A DNA stretch of 64,000 bases from Massilia terrae. Its GTDB lineage: Bacteria > Pseudomonadota > Gammaproteobacteria > Burkholderiales > Burkholderiaceae_D. The notes beneath the pieces were generated by a model that was given only the letters and a program-made list of their open reading frames with translations, did no database searches and had not been told where the DNA came from. Location of the stretch: positions 1,178,001 through 1,242,000 of the forward strand of contig NZ_JANUGU010000001.1 in NCBI RefSeq assembly GCF_024753145.1, written 5' to 3'. Below are positions 1-9,235 of the stretch, one piece after another. The translations under genes were made by a program, and so were the position numbers. Each line of letters starts with the position of its first letter. The first letter of the stretch is position 1.

Positions 1-871
1 GTTCGGCCATGCGGCGCGTGTTCACGAAGATGAGCGTGGTGCGGTGCTGGACCACCAGTTCGGCCATGCGGTCGTAGACGCGTTCCCAGACTTCGTTTGC
101 CATGACGGCTTCCAGCGGCACCGGTGGCAGCTCGAGCGCGAGGTCGCGGGCGCGCACGTGGCCGACGTCGACCACGGCGCATTCGGAACCCGATCGGCCG
201 ACGAGAAAATCGGCCACCGCCGACAGCGGTTTCTGGGTGGCCGACAGGCCGACTCGCACGGGCTTGTGTTCGCACAGCGAATCCAGCCGCTCGAGGCTGA
301 GCGAAAGATGGCTGCCGCGTTTGCTGCCGGCGACCGCGTGGATCTCGTCGACGATCACTGTCCGAACTGTGGACAGCATGGCCCGGCCGCTGTCCGACCC
401 GAGCAGCACGTACAGCGATTCCGGCGTGGTGACGAGGATGTGCGGCGGCTTGCGGCGCATCTGCTTGCGTTCCGCAGCTGTGGTGTCGCCGGTGCGTACG
501 GCGGCGCGGATGCCGTGCGGCGGAAGATCCATGTCGGCCAACTGGCGGCCGATACCTTCGAGCGGCGCCTCAAGGTTGACGTGGATGTCGTTCGACAGCG
601 CCTTGAGCGGCGACACGTACAGGACTTGCGTCTCGTCGGGCAGGGGCGAGACCGAGGACTGGCGCACCAGCGAGTCGATCGCGGCCAGGAAGGCCGTCAA
701 GGTCTTGCCCGAACCGGTGGGCGCGGCCACCAGGGTCGGCTGGCCGGACTGGATCAGCGGCCAGGCGTGCTGCTGCGCTTCGGTTGCGGCCGGGAAGGTT
801 GAACGGAACCATCCGGACACGGCCGGGTGGAAATTTCGCCAGATACGGTCAAGGGCAAGGCGCTTGTTCAT
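1..871 (-). CDS. Lhr-like DEAD/DEAH-box helicase, N-terminal part (cut by window edge)
   Basis: Superfamily 2 ATP-dependent helicase of the large Lhr type, a DNA/RNA helicase linked to nucleic-acid repair. The reverse-strand frame opens with [11 protein letters not shown] at 871 and stays open to base 1, giving about 290 residues. Visible motifs are the Q-motif region ([10 protein letters not shown]), motif I/Walker A (APTGSGKT), motif Ia (YVSPLKAL), motif Ib (TTPESL), motif II (DEIH) and motif III (LSAT). The order and the DEIH box fit Lhr proteins, which run to about 1400-1500 residues, so most of the gene lies outside. It is not obviously in an operon with the GH51 gene downstream of its start. 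Family is secure; the exact Lhr subtype is inferred. Confidence 0.88.
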   Translation of the reverse strand, partial: MNKRLALDRIWRNFHPAVSGWFRSTFPAATEAQQHAWPLIQSGQPTLVAAPTGSGKTLTAFLAAIDSLVRQSSVSPLPDETQVLYVSPLKALSNDIHVNLEAPLEGIGRQLADMDLPPHGIRAAVRTGDTTAAERKQMRRKPPHILVTTPESLYVLLGSDSGRAMLSTVRTVIVDEIHAVAGSKRGSHLSLSLERLDSLCEHKPVRVGLSATQKPLSAVADFLVGRSGSECAVVDVGHVRARDLALELPPVPLEAVMANEVWERVYDRMAELVVQHRTTLIFVNTRRMAE

Positions 872-984
872 TCCTGGACAGATGGGGGCTGGATGGTGAG
901 CGGCAAGGTCGCCGCTACGCTGGTGCAACAATTGTCCACCATTTTGCACCAGCCAGCCCGCGTTCAGGAACGCACGACTTACTT

Positions 985-3015
985 TTAATAAGGGTTGAGC
1001 GCGATTTTCAGGACGGTCACCGAATACGGCGCAAACGTCTGGCTGAAGCTGGGAGCGAAGCCGCTCGCCGGCGATTCGACTGGCACGATGTGCTTCGGAT
1101 CGGCAATCGAATTGGTCTCGTCAGGCGCGGCGGCAGCGAGGACCACCTTGCCCCCAGTCGGCAGCACTTGCTTCGCACCGTCCAGCTCGATACGCACCTC
1201 TTGCGGCGTGGCTACGGTATTCACGACCTTGATGTAGAGCTCACCTTTTTGGGCGTCACGGGTTGCCGAGAAGTACAGGCTGGGAATATCCCGTGGCGGC
1301 TTTGGCGCCTCGTTCTTGCGCTCCGCCGGCGTCCAGCTCTGCATCGGCACGCCCTCGGCCGACAGCGGCAGGGAAGCCGTGCCGAGATATTCGCTGAACA
1401 TCTTTTGCGCGTAATACGAGGGCGAGCCATAGCTGGTCAGGCCGTCGTACCCGATCAGGTCGCTTCGCCACTGCATGCCGCCCTTGTTGACGTTCACGAA
1501 CAGCGGCGCGTAGCTGGCCATGCTGATGATGTCGGCGTTGCGCTCCATGCCGGTCATGAAAGCGGCATCGCCCAGCGCGCCCAGCATATTGGTGGTCGGC
1601 GCGCCTTCGCGCGTGGCCCATTCGCCGATCAGGATCTTCGGCCGCGAGCGGTCGTATTTGTCGTAGCGGTGCGCGGCTTCCATCCCGGCGCGGCCGTCGA
1701 AATAGTAGTGTTCGTCGATCAGGTCGGGCACACGGCTGGACAGGTGCTGGCGCTGTCCCAGGCTGTCCAGGCCATTGACGGTCGAGATGAGTTTCAGCTG
1801 CGGGTACTTGGCCTTGATCGCGTCGTAGAACTGGGTGAAGCGGCCGTCATAGGTCTTCTGCTTGTCGAATCCGTCCTCGTTGCCGATCTCAATATAATTC
1901 AGCTTGAACGGCGCCGGATGCCCATCTTTTGCACGCTGCGCACCCCACTTGGTGTCGACGCCGCCGATCACGTATTCGATCTCGTCCAGCGCCTCGTCGA
2001 CGTAGGGCTGCAGCGCGGGGCCGGCGGCGATGGTCTCGCCCTTGAGCGCGTAGCCGGCGAACACGGCCAACAGCGGTTCGGCGCCGATATCTTCGGTCCA
2101 GGTGAGGAATTCCAGCAGGCCCATGCCATCGGAGGACCGGTAGCGCCAGGTGCCCATGTGGCCCGGACGCTGCTCGATCGGCCCCAGGGTCTGTTTCCAC
2201 TGGAAGCGCGTGTTGACCGTATCACCTTCGAGGTAGTTCCCGCCCGGGAGGCGCACGAATTTCGGCCGCATGTCGGCCATCATTTTCATCAGGTCGGGAC
2301 GCAGCCCGTTCGGCCGGTCATTCAGCGTGGGAGGAAACAGCGAGACCTGGTTGAACAGAAGCGTCCCCGGTTTTTCAGTTGACAGCACGAAGCGTGCGTC
2401 CGTGGTGGGAGCGAGGTTCGCGGGTGTGGTCAATTGAACGGAGTACTTGGTCCATTGCCCACTAATTCCGGCGATGCTGGCGCTGGCGTAGACCGTGGCG
2501 CCGTCGCTGCTTTCGATGCTGGCGCGGACCGGCACCGCGCCTCCGGCCACTGCGCGCGCGTAGAAGCTGGCGCGGTAAGTGGTGCCGGGCTTGACGGGAA
2601 TCCCCCAGTAGCCATCGTTGGCGACGCCCACGCGGCGGCCGGACGCCGCTCCGGTGGCGTCAAGCTTGAGTGCCGTCGTCAGTGCTGTTCCCGGAATTGG
2701 CGAATCCCGATCCAGCATCATCGTGGCCGCGCCGCCGCTGGCTTGCACCAGGGACCAGTGGACCGGCTGGTTTTCGTCGTCCCGGAAGGCCCGGTTCCGG
2801 ATCAGCTCTGCGTACAGGCCGCCGTCGTAGGAATAGTTGATCTCCTCCGTCATCAAGCCGTAGAAGTGCGGGCTGATCGGTGTTCCCGCGACGGCGGTGT
2901 TGATCCTGACGACGGTCTCCGCGTGGGCGCCACAGGCCAGCAGGAACGCCGCGAGCGCAATGCCTTTCAGGACCGGTAAGCGGGAAGCTCGGGCAGCGGG
3001 GAGGCTTGGGAACAA
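985..3015 (-). CDS. Secreted alpha-L-arabinofuranosidase, GH51 family
   Basis: Removes terminal arabinose from arabinan or arabinoxylan side chains; exported. The 676-residue protein has a signal peptide (about residues 1-32, ending CGAHA), a beta-sandwich carbohydrate-binding-like region (about 110-225) and a TIM barrel. Expected GH51 catalytic residues are present: the acid/base Glu in IEIGNED (about E380) and the nucleophile Glu in [10 protein letters not shown] (about E465). No in-frame ATG gives a signal peptide, so I chose the TTG at 3015, which has a good AAAGGA ribosome site 6-7 bases upstream. Neighbours (decayed GH95 gene, DUF4450-like protein) suggest a small plant-polysaccharide locus. 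Substrate is inferred from the family. Confidence 0.9.
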   Translation of the reverse strand: MFPSLPAARASRLPVLKGIALAAFLLACGAHAETVVRINTAVAGTPISPHFYGLMTEEINYSYDGGLYAELIRNRAFRDDENQPVHWSLVQASGGAATMMLDRDSPIPGTALTTALKLDATGAASGRRVGVANDGYWGIPVKPGTTYRASFYARAVAGGAVPVRASIESSDGATVYASASIAGISGQWTKYSVQLTTPANLAPTTDARFVLSTEKPGTLLFNQVSLFPPTLNDRPNGLRPDLMKMMADMRPKFVRLPGGNYLEGDTVNTRFQWKQTLGPIEQRPGHMGTWRYRSSDGMGLLEFLTWTEDIGAEPLLAVFAGYALKGETIAAGPALQPYVDEALDEIEYVIGGVDTKWGAQRAKDGHPAPFKLNYIEIGNEDGFDKQKTYDGRFTQFYDAIKAKYPQLKLISTVNGLDSLGQRQHLSSRVPDLIDEHYYFDGRAGMEAAHRYDKYDRSRPKILIGEWATREGAPTTNMLGALGDAAFMTGMERNADIISMASYAPLFVNVNKGGMQWRSDLIGYDGLTSYGSPSYYAQKMFSEYLGTASLPLSAEGVPMQSWTPAERKNEAPKPPRDIPSLYFSATRDAQKGELYIKVVNTVATPQEVRIELDGAKQVLPTGGKVVLAAAAPDETNSIADPKHIVPVESPASGFAPSFSQTFAPYSVTVLKIALNPY

Positions 3016-3082
3016 GGTCTTTCCTTTCTTGATTGTTTGTCTCGTTGGCGGAACGATGCCGATCCTGTTGATACTGCCGCAA

Positions 3083-3286
3083 CGTGATCCGCTTTTATAT
3101 CGACGTAGCTTTTGCGGGCAGCCGCCTCGGTTCGCGCGCGCACGGCGCCGGCGGCATCATCGGGGCTGGTGGCCGTTGCTATGAGAAACGTCATGCGGCT
3201 CGCTTGGGCGACCCGGCCAGACACCATTGCGCCTGTCCTGCCGTTGCCAATCGCGAGAGCTTCCTTGAGTGTTCCACGTGTAAATG
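3083..3286 (-). pseudogene. Remnant of a GH95-type alpha-L-fucosidase/galactosidase gene
   Basis: The 377-base gap between the GH51 gene and the DUF4450-like gene holds no intact gene. On the reverse strand, however, about 65 codons read EALAIGNGRTGAMVSGRVAQ followed closely by FLIATATS, DDAAGAVRARTEAAARKSY and KADHVAA. From memory, GH95 enzymes carry a near-N-terminal EALPIGNGRLGAMVFGG motif and, some 200 residues later, an AATS...DPAA.VRA...AAA.K.Y..L.A.H block. Here the two are nearly adjacent, as if the middle had been deleted. There is no start with a ribosome site and no catalytic domain. The homology rests on motif recall only. Confidence 0.5.
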
Positions 3287-3392
3287 CACATGGGGTGACA
3301 CGATGAACAAAAATCAAATTTCTGATCAGACTATCGGGGTCGAATAGACGAAGATTGGCGCGCAGTGACACCAAACCTTCGTACCTGATCCA

Positions 3393-6300
3393 ATGACTGA
3401 TCGCCGCCAATTCCTCGAGATTGCCGCTGCCGGCGTAGCGACGGTGCTGCTGCCGGCGCGGGCCGTGCAGGCAGCGGCGGCCGTATCGGCGTCGGCAGGT
3501 GGCAGCCCGGCCGACTATGCGCTGCGCGAGGGCGCCATTGTGACGCGCGCTGGGCGTGGCTTTATCGGTAACCGGCCGCTCTATGGAGGAAACGACGGTT
3601 CCTTCGTGCTGGCCGGCGACCTGCCGCTGGTGCGGCTGGGCCAGAACGCCTTCGTCCACGGTGCGTTGATGCTGGCGTTTGCGCGCCCCGGCCAAGCGGC
3701 GGCGTGGCTACACGAGCTGCAGGCGGAAGCCAGTTTTCGCGACGGCGTGGCTGGCTGGCTGGTCCGCAGCGAGCGATGGCCCGATCTGGAATTCTACCTG
3801 GACCTCGTGCCGACGATGGACGGCGCCGGCCTCGCGCTGCGTTTGCGGGTGAATGGCGCGCGTGCCGGCGATGAGCTGGTATGGGCCTATGGCGGCGTGT
3901 ACAAGCCGGGCGGCCGCGCCGCCTGGAAGCTGGATGTGGTCGGGCATCCTGAGCTGCTGAAGCAAGGATTCCAGCCCGAGCGCTGCCGCGGGAATCACGC
4001 GTCCCTGGAAGCGGATTCGTTCCAGCTTGGGCTGGACCGCACGATCAGCGCCGGCCGCTGGAGTGTGCCAACGACCATGACAGTCGGCGACGCCTCGGCC
4101 CTGGCCGACCCGCGTTCGCTGGCAAGCGGCGCCGGCGGCGAATTGCCGCTGGTATGCGGCCGTATCGCGGGCGACCAGTTGCACGAAGCATTCTTCGCGG
4201 TGAAGGTGGCGGAGCAGCAAGGGAAGGGCGCCCCACCGGATCCCAAGGCGGCGTTCGAGAACGCGCTCGAACGGCGAGTGCAGGTGGCAGGCCGCTTTAC
4301 CGTCTCCACGCCCGATCCCTACCTGAACGCGCTTGCACCGGTGGCGGCGCTGGCCGTCGATGGCCTGTGGCGTCCGCCGGTTTTCGTTCACGGCGCCATG
4401 CTATGGGATAAGCCGCTGCCCGGCTGGCGCACCTTGTACGGCGCCACCGCGCTTGGCTGGCATGAACGGGTAGGCGCGCAAGCCGCTCACTATCTGGCGC
4501 GCCAGGTCACTGTTTCGGACAAGACCAGCGCCAGAACCGATCCGTCGCGGCTGCACAGTGAACAGCATCCGGATTCGCGCCTGTACGGCCGCGGCCGGAT
4601 CGTGCTCGACCAGGGCATCTACGATATGCAATCGCAGTTCTTCGACCAGCTGATCCATAGCTGGCGCGCGACCGGCGATGCCGCGTTCGAGGCTCGGTTG
4701 CGTCCCGCCCTCGAGCTGCATCTCGAATGGCTGCGCGAGTGCTTCGACCCTGACGGCGACGGTCTCTACGAAAGCTATATCAACAGCTGGCCCACCGATT
4801 CGGTCTGGTACAACGGCGGCGGCTCGGTCGAGGCGACGGTGTATGCCTGGCGCGGCCATGTCGCGGCGCGGGACATGGCCCGGCGCGCCGGCGACCTTGC
4901 TTCGGTGGCGCGGCATGAGGCCGTGCTGGAGCGCATCCGCGCCGGCTTTTTCGGCAAGCTGTGGAACGAGCGCAAGGGGCACCCGGGCGCCTTCGTGGAG
5001 CAGGGTGGCCATCAGCGCCGCCACGATGATCCCTGGCTTTACAGTATCTTCCTGGCGGTCGATGCCGATTCCCTGCTTTCGCCAGAGCAGGCCGTCCAGG
5101 CTTTGCATTACGCCGCATCAACCCTCGAAAACAAGCGCATGCCGCTGGGCGGCCGGACGGTGGTCACCTCGAACTGGGTGCCCGGCATCTGGTCAGTCCG
5201 CGAGAACTGGCCCGGCGATAACTATCACTTGGCATTGGCCAATTTCCAGGCAGGTCTGGCCGAAGACGGATGGGACATCCTGCGCGGCGCCTTCATGCAG
5301 GCCGGTTTCAACGGCAATGTGCCGGGCAACCTGGGCGGCCTGCAGGGCGGCACCGATTTTGGCGACTGCGTGCACATGTTCTGCCGCAGCGTGGTCGAAG
5401 GACTGTTCGGCTACCGGCCCGATTATCCGAATGGACGCGTGGTCATCGCTCCACAGTTTCCGGCCAGCTGGCCACAAGCGGAGATTCGCACCCCGGATTT
5501 CGCGCTGCGCTTTGTGCGCTCCAGCACCCGGCTTTCGCTTGACGTGGAGCTGGCCAGGCCGGCGCCCTTGACGCTGCGGCTGCCGGTGCGCGGCAAACCG
5601 AAAGCGGTACGCGCCGACGGACGTCACGTGAGTTTCCGGACTGTCCCGGGATTTGGCCACTCGATGCTCGAAATCGACTTGCCGGCGCGGGCAAAGGTGG
5701 CCGTCAGTGTCGACCTGGCGCTGCAGGGGACAACGGTCGCCGCAACTGTCGTGGCGGGAAATGTCGGCGAGCCGATCGCGCTCGACGCGAACGGCGCCTC
5801 CATCCTCGCGATCTCCGACCCAGAAGGCGCATTATCGAACGCCCGCGTTGACGGCAGGCGCGTGACGGCCTTGCTCGCCCCGAATCCCGGACCCCATACC
5901 GTATTCCTCGCGGTCGAAGAGGCTGACGCACCGCAATGGCGGGTGTTCCACCTTCGAATCGACGATCCGGCGGCCGAGCGTACGCGCCGCGCACAAACCT
6001 TGGCACGCATACCGCAAGTAGCGTCGTGGGCGACTGTCGGGCTGGCGAGCGCTGCCAATGGCGACATCCGGACCATCTTCAAGCAGCAATACCTGTCGCC
6101 GCGCCCCGCGACGGTTTCCCTGCGCATCGGTAGTGATGGCTATTCCCCGTGGACCTTCACCCACTGGAAGAGTGGCCCGCCCGAAATCAAGCTCGACAGG
6201 ATCAACGCCCTGCGCAGCGGCCCCGGCCAGATCCGGACGCCGCAGGGCGTGCCGTTCGCTTGGAAGGACGCGCAAAATGTCGCGTTCACCTCACTGTGGG

Positions 6301-6734
6301 ACAACTGGCCCAGCCAGGTCTCGGTCCCGGTCGACCGCAGCGGGGAAGCGGTGTTCCTGCTGATCGCCGGCTCGACCAATGTCATGCAGTGCCACATCGC
6401 GAACGCGGTCGTGCGCCTGGAATACGAGGATGGACGGGAAGACAGGCTGGAGCTGGTCCCGCCGGAAAACTACTGGAACCTGTGTCCGATCGTCGTCACC
6501 GGCCTGTCCGTCGAGCAGCATTCGCGCAGCGACTATACCGATCCGGCTGACGCATTCGTGGTGAAGAAACCATGGCCGGAGACTGTACAATTGGGCGAGA
6601 ACTGCCGCGCGATGCTGCTCAATTGCCGCTTGCGGCCCGGAATCAAGCTGCGAAGGGTGATGCTGGAAACCTTGTCGCAGGAAGTGGTCGTGGGGCTGAT
6701 GGGGGTATCGATCATGAACCCCGGGAGCGCGTGA
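3393..6734 (+). CDS. Tat-exported DUF4450-like protein, probable six-hairpin glycosidase fold
   Basis: A 1113-residue exported protein. The N-terminus (TDRRQFLEIAAAGVATVLLP) has the twin-arginine, hydrophobic stretch and A-x-A region of a Tat signal. The middle part (about 300-700) contains the helical-repeat signatures of an alpha/alpha six-barrel, such as WHERVGAQAAHYLARQ, WRATGDAAFEARLRPALELHLEWL and an acidic DPDGDGLYES segment. The C-terminal third is beta-rich. This matches, from memory, DUF4450-type proteins found in polysaccharide utilisation loci. Catalytic residues cannot be assigned. No clear ribosome site precedes the ATG at 3393. It sits beside a GH51 gene and a GH95 remnant, so a glycoside or pectin role is inferred. 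Confidence 0.65.
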   Translation: MTDRRQFLEIAAAGVATVLLPARAVQAAAAVSASAGGSPADYALREGAIVTRAGRGFIGNRPLYGGNDGSFVLAGDLPLVRLGQNAFVHGALMLAFARPGQAAAWLHELQAEASFRDGVAGWLVRSERWPDLEFYLDLVPTMDGAGLALRLRVNGARAGDELVWAYGGVYKPGGRAAWKLDVVGHPELLKQGFQPERCRGNHASLEADSFQLGLDRTISAGRWSVPTTMTVGDASALADPRSLASGAGGELPLVCGRIAGDQLHEAFFAVKVAEQQGKGAPPDPKAAFENALERRVQVAGRFTVSTPDPYLNALAPVAALAVDGLWRPPVFVHGAMLWDKPLPGWRTLYGATALGWHERVGAQAAHYLARQVTVSDKTSARTDPSRLHSEQHPDSRLYGRGRIVLDQGIYDMQSQFFDQLIHSWRATGDAAFEARLRPALELHLEWLRECFDPDGDGLYESYINSWPTDSVWYNGGGSVEATVYAWRGHVAARDMARRAGDLASVARHEAVLERIRAGFFGKLWNERKGHPGAFVEQGGHQRRHDDPWLYSIFLAVDADSLLSPEQAVQALHYAASTLENKRMPLGGRTVVTSNWVPGIWSVRENWPGDNYHLALANFQAGLAEDGWDILRGAFMQAGFNGNVPGNLGGLQGGTDFGDCVHMFCRSVVEGLFGYRPDYPNGRVVIAPQFPASWPQAEIRTPDFALRFVRSSTRLSLDVELARPAPLTLRLPVRGKPKAVRADGRHVSFRTVPGFGHSMLEIDLPARAKVAVSVDLALQGTTVAATVVAGNVGEPIALDANGASILAISDPEGALSNARVDGRRVTALLAPNPGPHTVFLAVEEADAPQWRVFHLRIDDPAAERTRRAQTLARIPQVASWATVGLASAANGDIRTIFKQQYLSPRPATVSLRIGSDGYSPWTFTHWKSGPPEIKLDRINALRSGPGQIRTPQGVPFAWKDAQNVAFTSLWDNWPSQVSVPVDRSGEAVFLLIAGSTNVMQCHIANAVVRLEYEDGREDRLELVPPENYWNLCPIVVTGLSVEQHSRSDYTDPADAFVVKKPWPETVQLGENCRAMLLNCRLRPGIKLRRVMLETLSQEVVVGLMGVSIMNPGSA

Positions 6735-6761
6735 CGCTCCGCACACAAAAAAGGAGACCAG

Positions 6762-7409
6762 ATGTCCGAACTCAAAGTACGAAGCTTCACCATCTCGCTC
6801 GATGGCTTCGGAGCGGGACCGAACCAGACCCTGGAAAACCCGATGGGGGAGCGTGGCGGCACGTTGCACCAGTGGTTCCGCGGCACCCGCACTTTCCAGA
6901 CCATGATCGGCAACGCGGGCAAGGGAACGGACGGTGCGGACGAGGACTTCGCCGCGCGTGGTTTCGAGAATATCGGCGCATGGATCCTGGGCCGCAATAT
7001 GTTCGGTCCTGTGCGTGGTCCGTGGCCTGACGACAGCTGGAAGGGCTGGTGGGGCGACGAACCGCCGTACCACGTGCCCGTGTACGTGCTGACTCACTAT
7101 CCGCGCGAGCCGTTGGAAATGAAGGGCGGCACCACCTTCTATTTCGTCACCGACGGCATCCAGTCCGCCTACGACCAGGCGATGAAGGCCGCCAACGGCA
7201 AGGATGTGCGACTGGGCGGTGGCGTTGAAACGGTGCGCGAGTACCTGCGCGCCGGCCTGCTCGATGAGATGCACCTGGCGATCTCCCCTGTGTTGCTGGG
7301 TTCAGGCGAGAACCTGTTCGAAGGCCTGGACCTGGCAGCCATGGGATTCCGCTGCACCGAGCACGTTCCGACCGCGGCCGCTACCCACGTCGTGCTGCGT
7401 AAGGATTGA
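6762..7409 (+). CDS. RibD C-terminal/DHFR-fold reductase family protein
   Basis: A 215-residue cytoplasmic protein of the RibD C-terminal domain family (DHFR fold, NADPH-binding), whose members are mostly annotated as dihydrofolate-reductase-like without a known substrate. Seen in the sequence: an N-terminal strand with SLDGF, a GRNMFGPVRG motif, YVLTHYPR, and a C-terminal LGGGVETVREYLRAGLLDEMHLAISPVLLGSG block that is the family hallmark. A strong AAGGAGA ribosome site precedes the ATG. It starts 27 bases after the DUF4450-like gene and ends 25 bases before the lacI-type gene. True dihydrofolate reductase activity is unlikely to be its main role. Confidence 0.88.
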   Translation: MSELKVRSFTISLDGFGAGPNQTLENPMGERGGTLHQWFRGTRTFQTMIGNAGKGTDGADEDFAARGFENIGAWILGRNMFGPVRGPWPDDSWKGWWGDEPPYHVPVYVLTHYPREPLEMKGGTTFYFVTDGIQSAYDQAMKAANGKDVRLGGGVETVREYLRAGLLDEMHLAISPVLLGSGENLFEGLDLAAMGFRCTEHVPTAAATHVVLRKD

Positions 7410-7421
7410 TTCTCGGGCGGG

Positions 7422-7427
7422 TATAAT
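7422..7427 (+). promoter_or_regulatory. Consensus -10 box just upstream of the LacI-type gene
   Basis: A perfect TATAAT lies 7 bases upstream of the ATG at 7435, in GGGTATAATCGGGGCCATG. A start point about 7 bases downstream of the -10 box would fall on or next to the ATG, so the transcript would be leaderless or nearly so. No purine-rich ribosome site is present between the box and the ATG other than GGGG. The -35 region is poor. Confidence 0.45.
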
Positions 7428-7434
7428 CGGGGCC

Positions 7435-8433
7435 ATGAACGACGCCCTGAAACCCGCCCCGGAGCCGACCCTGTCCGATGTCGCCGCGCTGGCGGGCGTG
7501 TCGCGCGCAATCGCGTCGCGCGCCCTGTCTGCGCAGCCGCGTCCCGTGTCCGCCGACAAGCGCGAGCGGGTGCTGCGTGCCGCCGAGCAGCTGGGCTTCC
7601 GTCCCAATCTGCTCGCGCGCGGGCTGGCCAACAAGACGGTCAACCTGGTCGCCATCCTCGTCAATCACATCCACGACCTGTCGGACCTCGACCTGTTCGA
7701 CCTGCTGCTGGCGGAGATCCAGGCGATCGGCAAGCAGGTCATCTTCATCCGTGTCGGCGCGGGCGACCATGCCGAAGCCTTCCTGCGCGACGGGGTTGCG
7801 TATCACGTCGATGCGGCGCTGGTGTTTTCTGATTTTGCCGATGCCGCCACCGTGCGGCGCATGTTCCGCAACAACGCGGTGCTGATGCTGAATGGCCATC
7901 ACGATCCGGGCGCGCCGTCAGTCACGATGGACGAGGACCAAGGGATTCGAGAGGCTGTGGCCGATGCCGCCGCCAAAGGTGTGCGGACGGCGCTGCTGCT
8001 GACAGGACGGACGATGTCGCTGGTGGAGAAGGCCCGTATCGCGTCCTATCGCGCGGCGCTGGCATCGCATGGCATCACGCTGCTGGCCGAACTGGCCGGG
8101 GATTATTCATACGCCAGCGGACGCGCGCTGGCGCAGCAGATCGACGTGGAAGCCACCGGCGCCGTGTTCTGTACCTCGGATGCGATGGCGATGGGCGTGC
8201 TGGATGCGCACCGCCGGCATTTTCCGGAGCACCGGCCAGCCCGCTTCCGGCTGTACGGCTTCGATAACATCTCGCTGACGCAGTTCGACGCCTATCCGAT
8301 TTCATCCATCGGCGCGGACAAGCGCGACTACGTGGCGCAGATCGTGCGTATCCTGAACCAGCCCGCGGACCTGGCGCAGAACAGCGACCACGTGCTGGTC
8401 GCCACCCGCTTCGTTCCTCGGCTGACCGGCTAA
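7435..8433 (+). CDS. LacI-family transcriptional regulator
   Basis: A 332-residue DNA-binding repressor. The N-terminal helix-turn-helix reads TLSDVAALAGVSRAIASRAL, followed by the hinge (RAAEQLGFRPNLLARGLANK) that places a helix in the minor groove, and a periplasmic-binding-protein-like effector domain (about 65-330). I start it at the ATG at 7435 because the HTH begins about 12 residues later; an upstream in-frame extension has no homology. It converges on the solute-binding gene with a 2-base gap. A perfect palindrome of LacI-operator type lies at 12247-12262 in front of the ABC transporter genes, so it probably controls that set and senses an imported sugar-containing ligand. Target and ligand are inferred. 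Confidence 0.92.
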   Translation: MNDALKPAPEPTLSDVAALAGVSRAIASRALSAQPRPVSADKRERVLRAAEQLGFRPNLLARGLANKTVNLVAILVNHIHDLSDLDLFDLLLAEIQAIGKQVIFIRVGAGDHAEAFLRDGVAYHVDAALVFSDFADAATVRRMFRNNAVLMLNGHHDPGAPSVTMDEDQGIREAVADAAAKGVRTALLLTGRTMSLVEKARIASYRAALASHGITLLAELAGDYSYASGRALAQQIDVEATGAVFCTSDAMAMGVLDAHRRHFPEHRPARFRLYGFDNISLTQFDAYPISSIGADKRDYVAQIVRILNQPADLAQNSDHVLVATRFVPRLTG

Positions 8434-8435
8434 AA

Positions 8436-9224
8436 TTATTGCGGGGTCAACGCCGGCGGTGCAGCTTTACTACCCCACCACTTCTTGTAGTTGGCCGCGT
8501 AGGCGCCGGACTTGATGTAGTCCGAGACGAAACCGTTCACGAACTTCAGCAGCGCCGGATCGCCCTTGGCCATCGCGATGCCGATCGGCGTATTGCCGTA
8601 CATCGTCGGCAGCGTCTCCAGCTGCTCATTCTTGCTGGCCAGGTAGTCGAGCAGCGACGAATCCTCGATGCCGGCGTCGGCGCGCTTCTGCTGCAGCAGC
8701 AGGACGCCATCCGGCGCGAAATTATCGGTGTAGACGAACACCGCCTGCGGCGCCGATTTCCTCAGGAAGGCGTCCGCGGTGGTGCCGCGGCCGACCACCA
8801 CACGCTTGCCGTTCAGGTCCGCCAGCGTCTTGATGTACGCGCTCTTTTGCGCGATCACGCGCAGGCCGGCTACGTTGTAAGGGATCGAAAAATCCACCAC
8901 GCGCGCGCGCTGCGGCGTGATCGAGACGTTCGCCACCACCAGGTCGAGCTGCTTCGACATCAGCATCGAGATGCGCGCATCGCTGGAGACATCCGAAAAG
9001 CGCGCCGGCACGCCAAGCTTCGCAGCGAGCTGTTTGGCGACGTCGACGTCATAGCCGACCGGTTCATTGCTGGCGTTGCGAAAGCCGACCGGCTCGCCGC
9101 CCAGCGAGACACCGATGCGCACGTAGCCGCGCGCCTTGATGTCCTCGATGCGTCCGGCCAGCGCCGACGTCGCAACCAACATCAAGGCCGCCGCGGCGGC
9201 GTAGCGTTTCAGGCGATGCTGCAT
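8436..9224 (-). CDS. Periplasmic solute-binding protein, polar amino acid ABC family (family 3)
   Basis: A 262-residue periplasmic receptor. The signal peptide ends at SALA (about residue 23), followed by IEDIKARGYVRIGVSLGGEPVGF, GYDVDVAKQLAAKLG and DLVVANVSITPQRARVVDFS, the standard family 3 solute-binding layout. The ATG at 9224 has an AAAGGAC ribosome site; a TTG 15 bases upstream is less likely. Being last in a reverse-strand set with two permeases, an ATPase and a glycosylasparaginase-like enzyme suggests that its ligand is asparagine-linked GlcNAc or another amino-acid conjugate rather than a free amino acid. That specificity is inferred. Confidence 0.9.
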   Translation of the reverse strand: MQHRLKRYAAAAALMLVATSALAGRIEDIKARGYVRIGVSLGGEPVGFRNASNEPVGYDVDVAKQLAAKLGVPARFSDVSSDARISMLMSKQLDLVVANVSITPQRARVVDFSIPYNVAGLRVIAQKSAYIKTLADLNGKRVVVGRGTTADAFLRKSAPQAVFVYTDNFAPDGVLLLQQKRADAGIEDSSLLDYLASKNEQLETLPTMYGNTPIGIAMAKGDPALLKFVNGFVSDYIKSGAYAANYKKWWGSKAAPPALTPQ

Positions 9225-9235
9225 GATCTGTCCTT

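Noticed and set aside
784..2382. Long forward open frame (532 codons) opposite the GH51 gene
   Set aside because: It is the antisense of a clear GH51 enzyme, is rich in Arg/His/Val as expected for a GC-rich shadow, and has no ribosome site or motif.
3303..3347. 14-codon forward frame MNKNQISDQTIGVE with GGGG upstream, as a possible leader peptide
   Set aside because: No attenuator hairpin or regulatory codons follow, and it overlies the GH95 remnant on the other strand.
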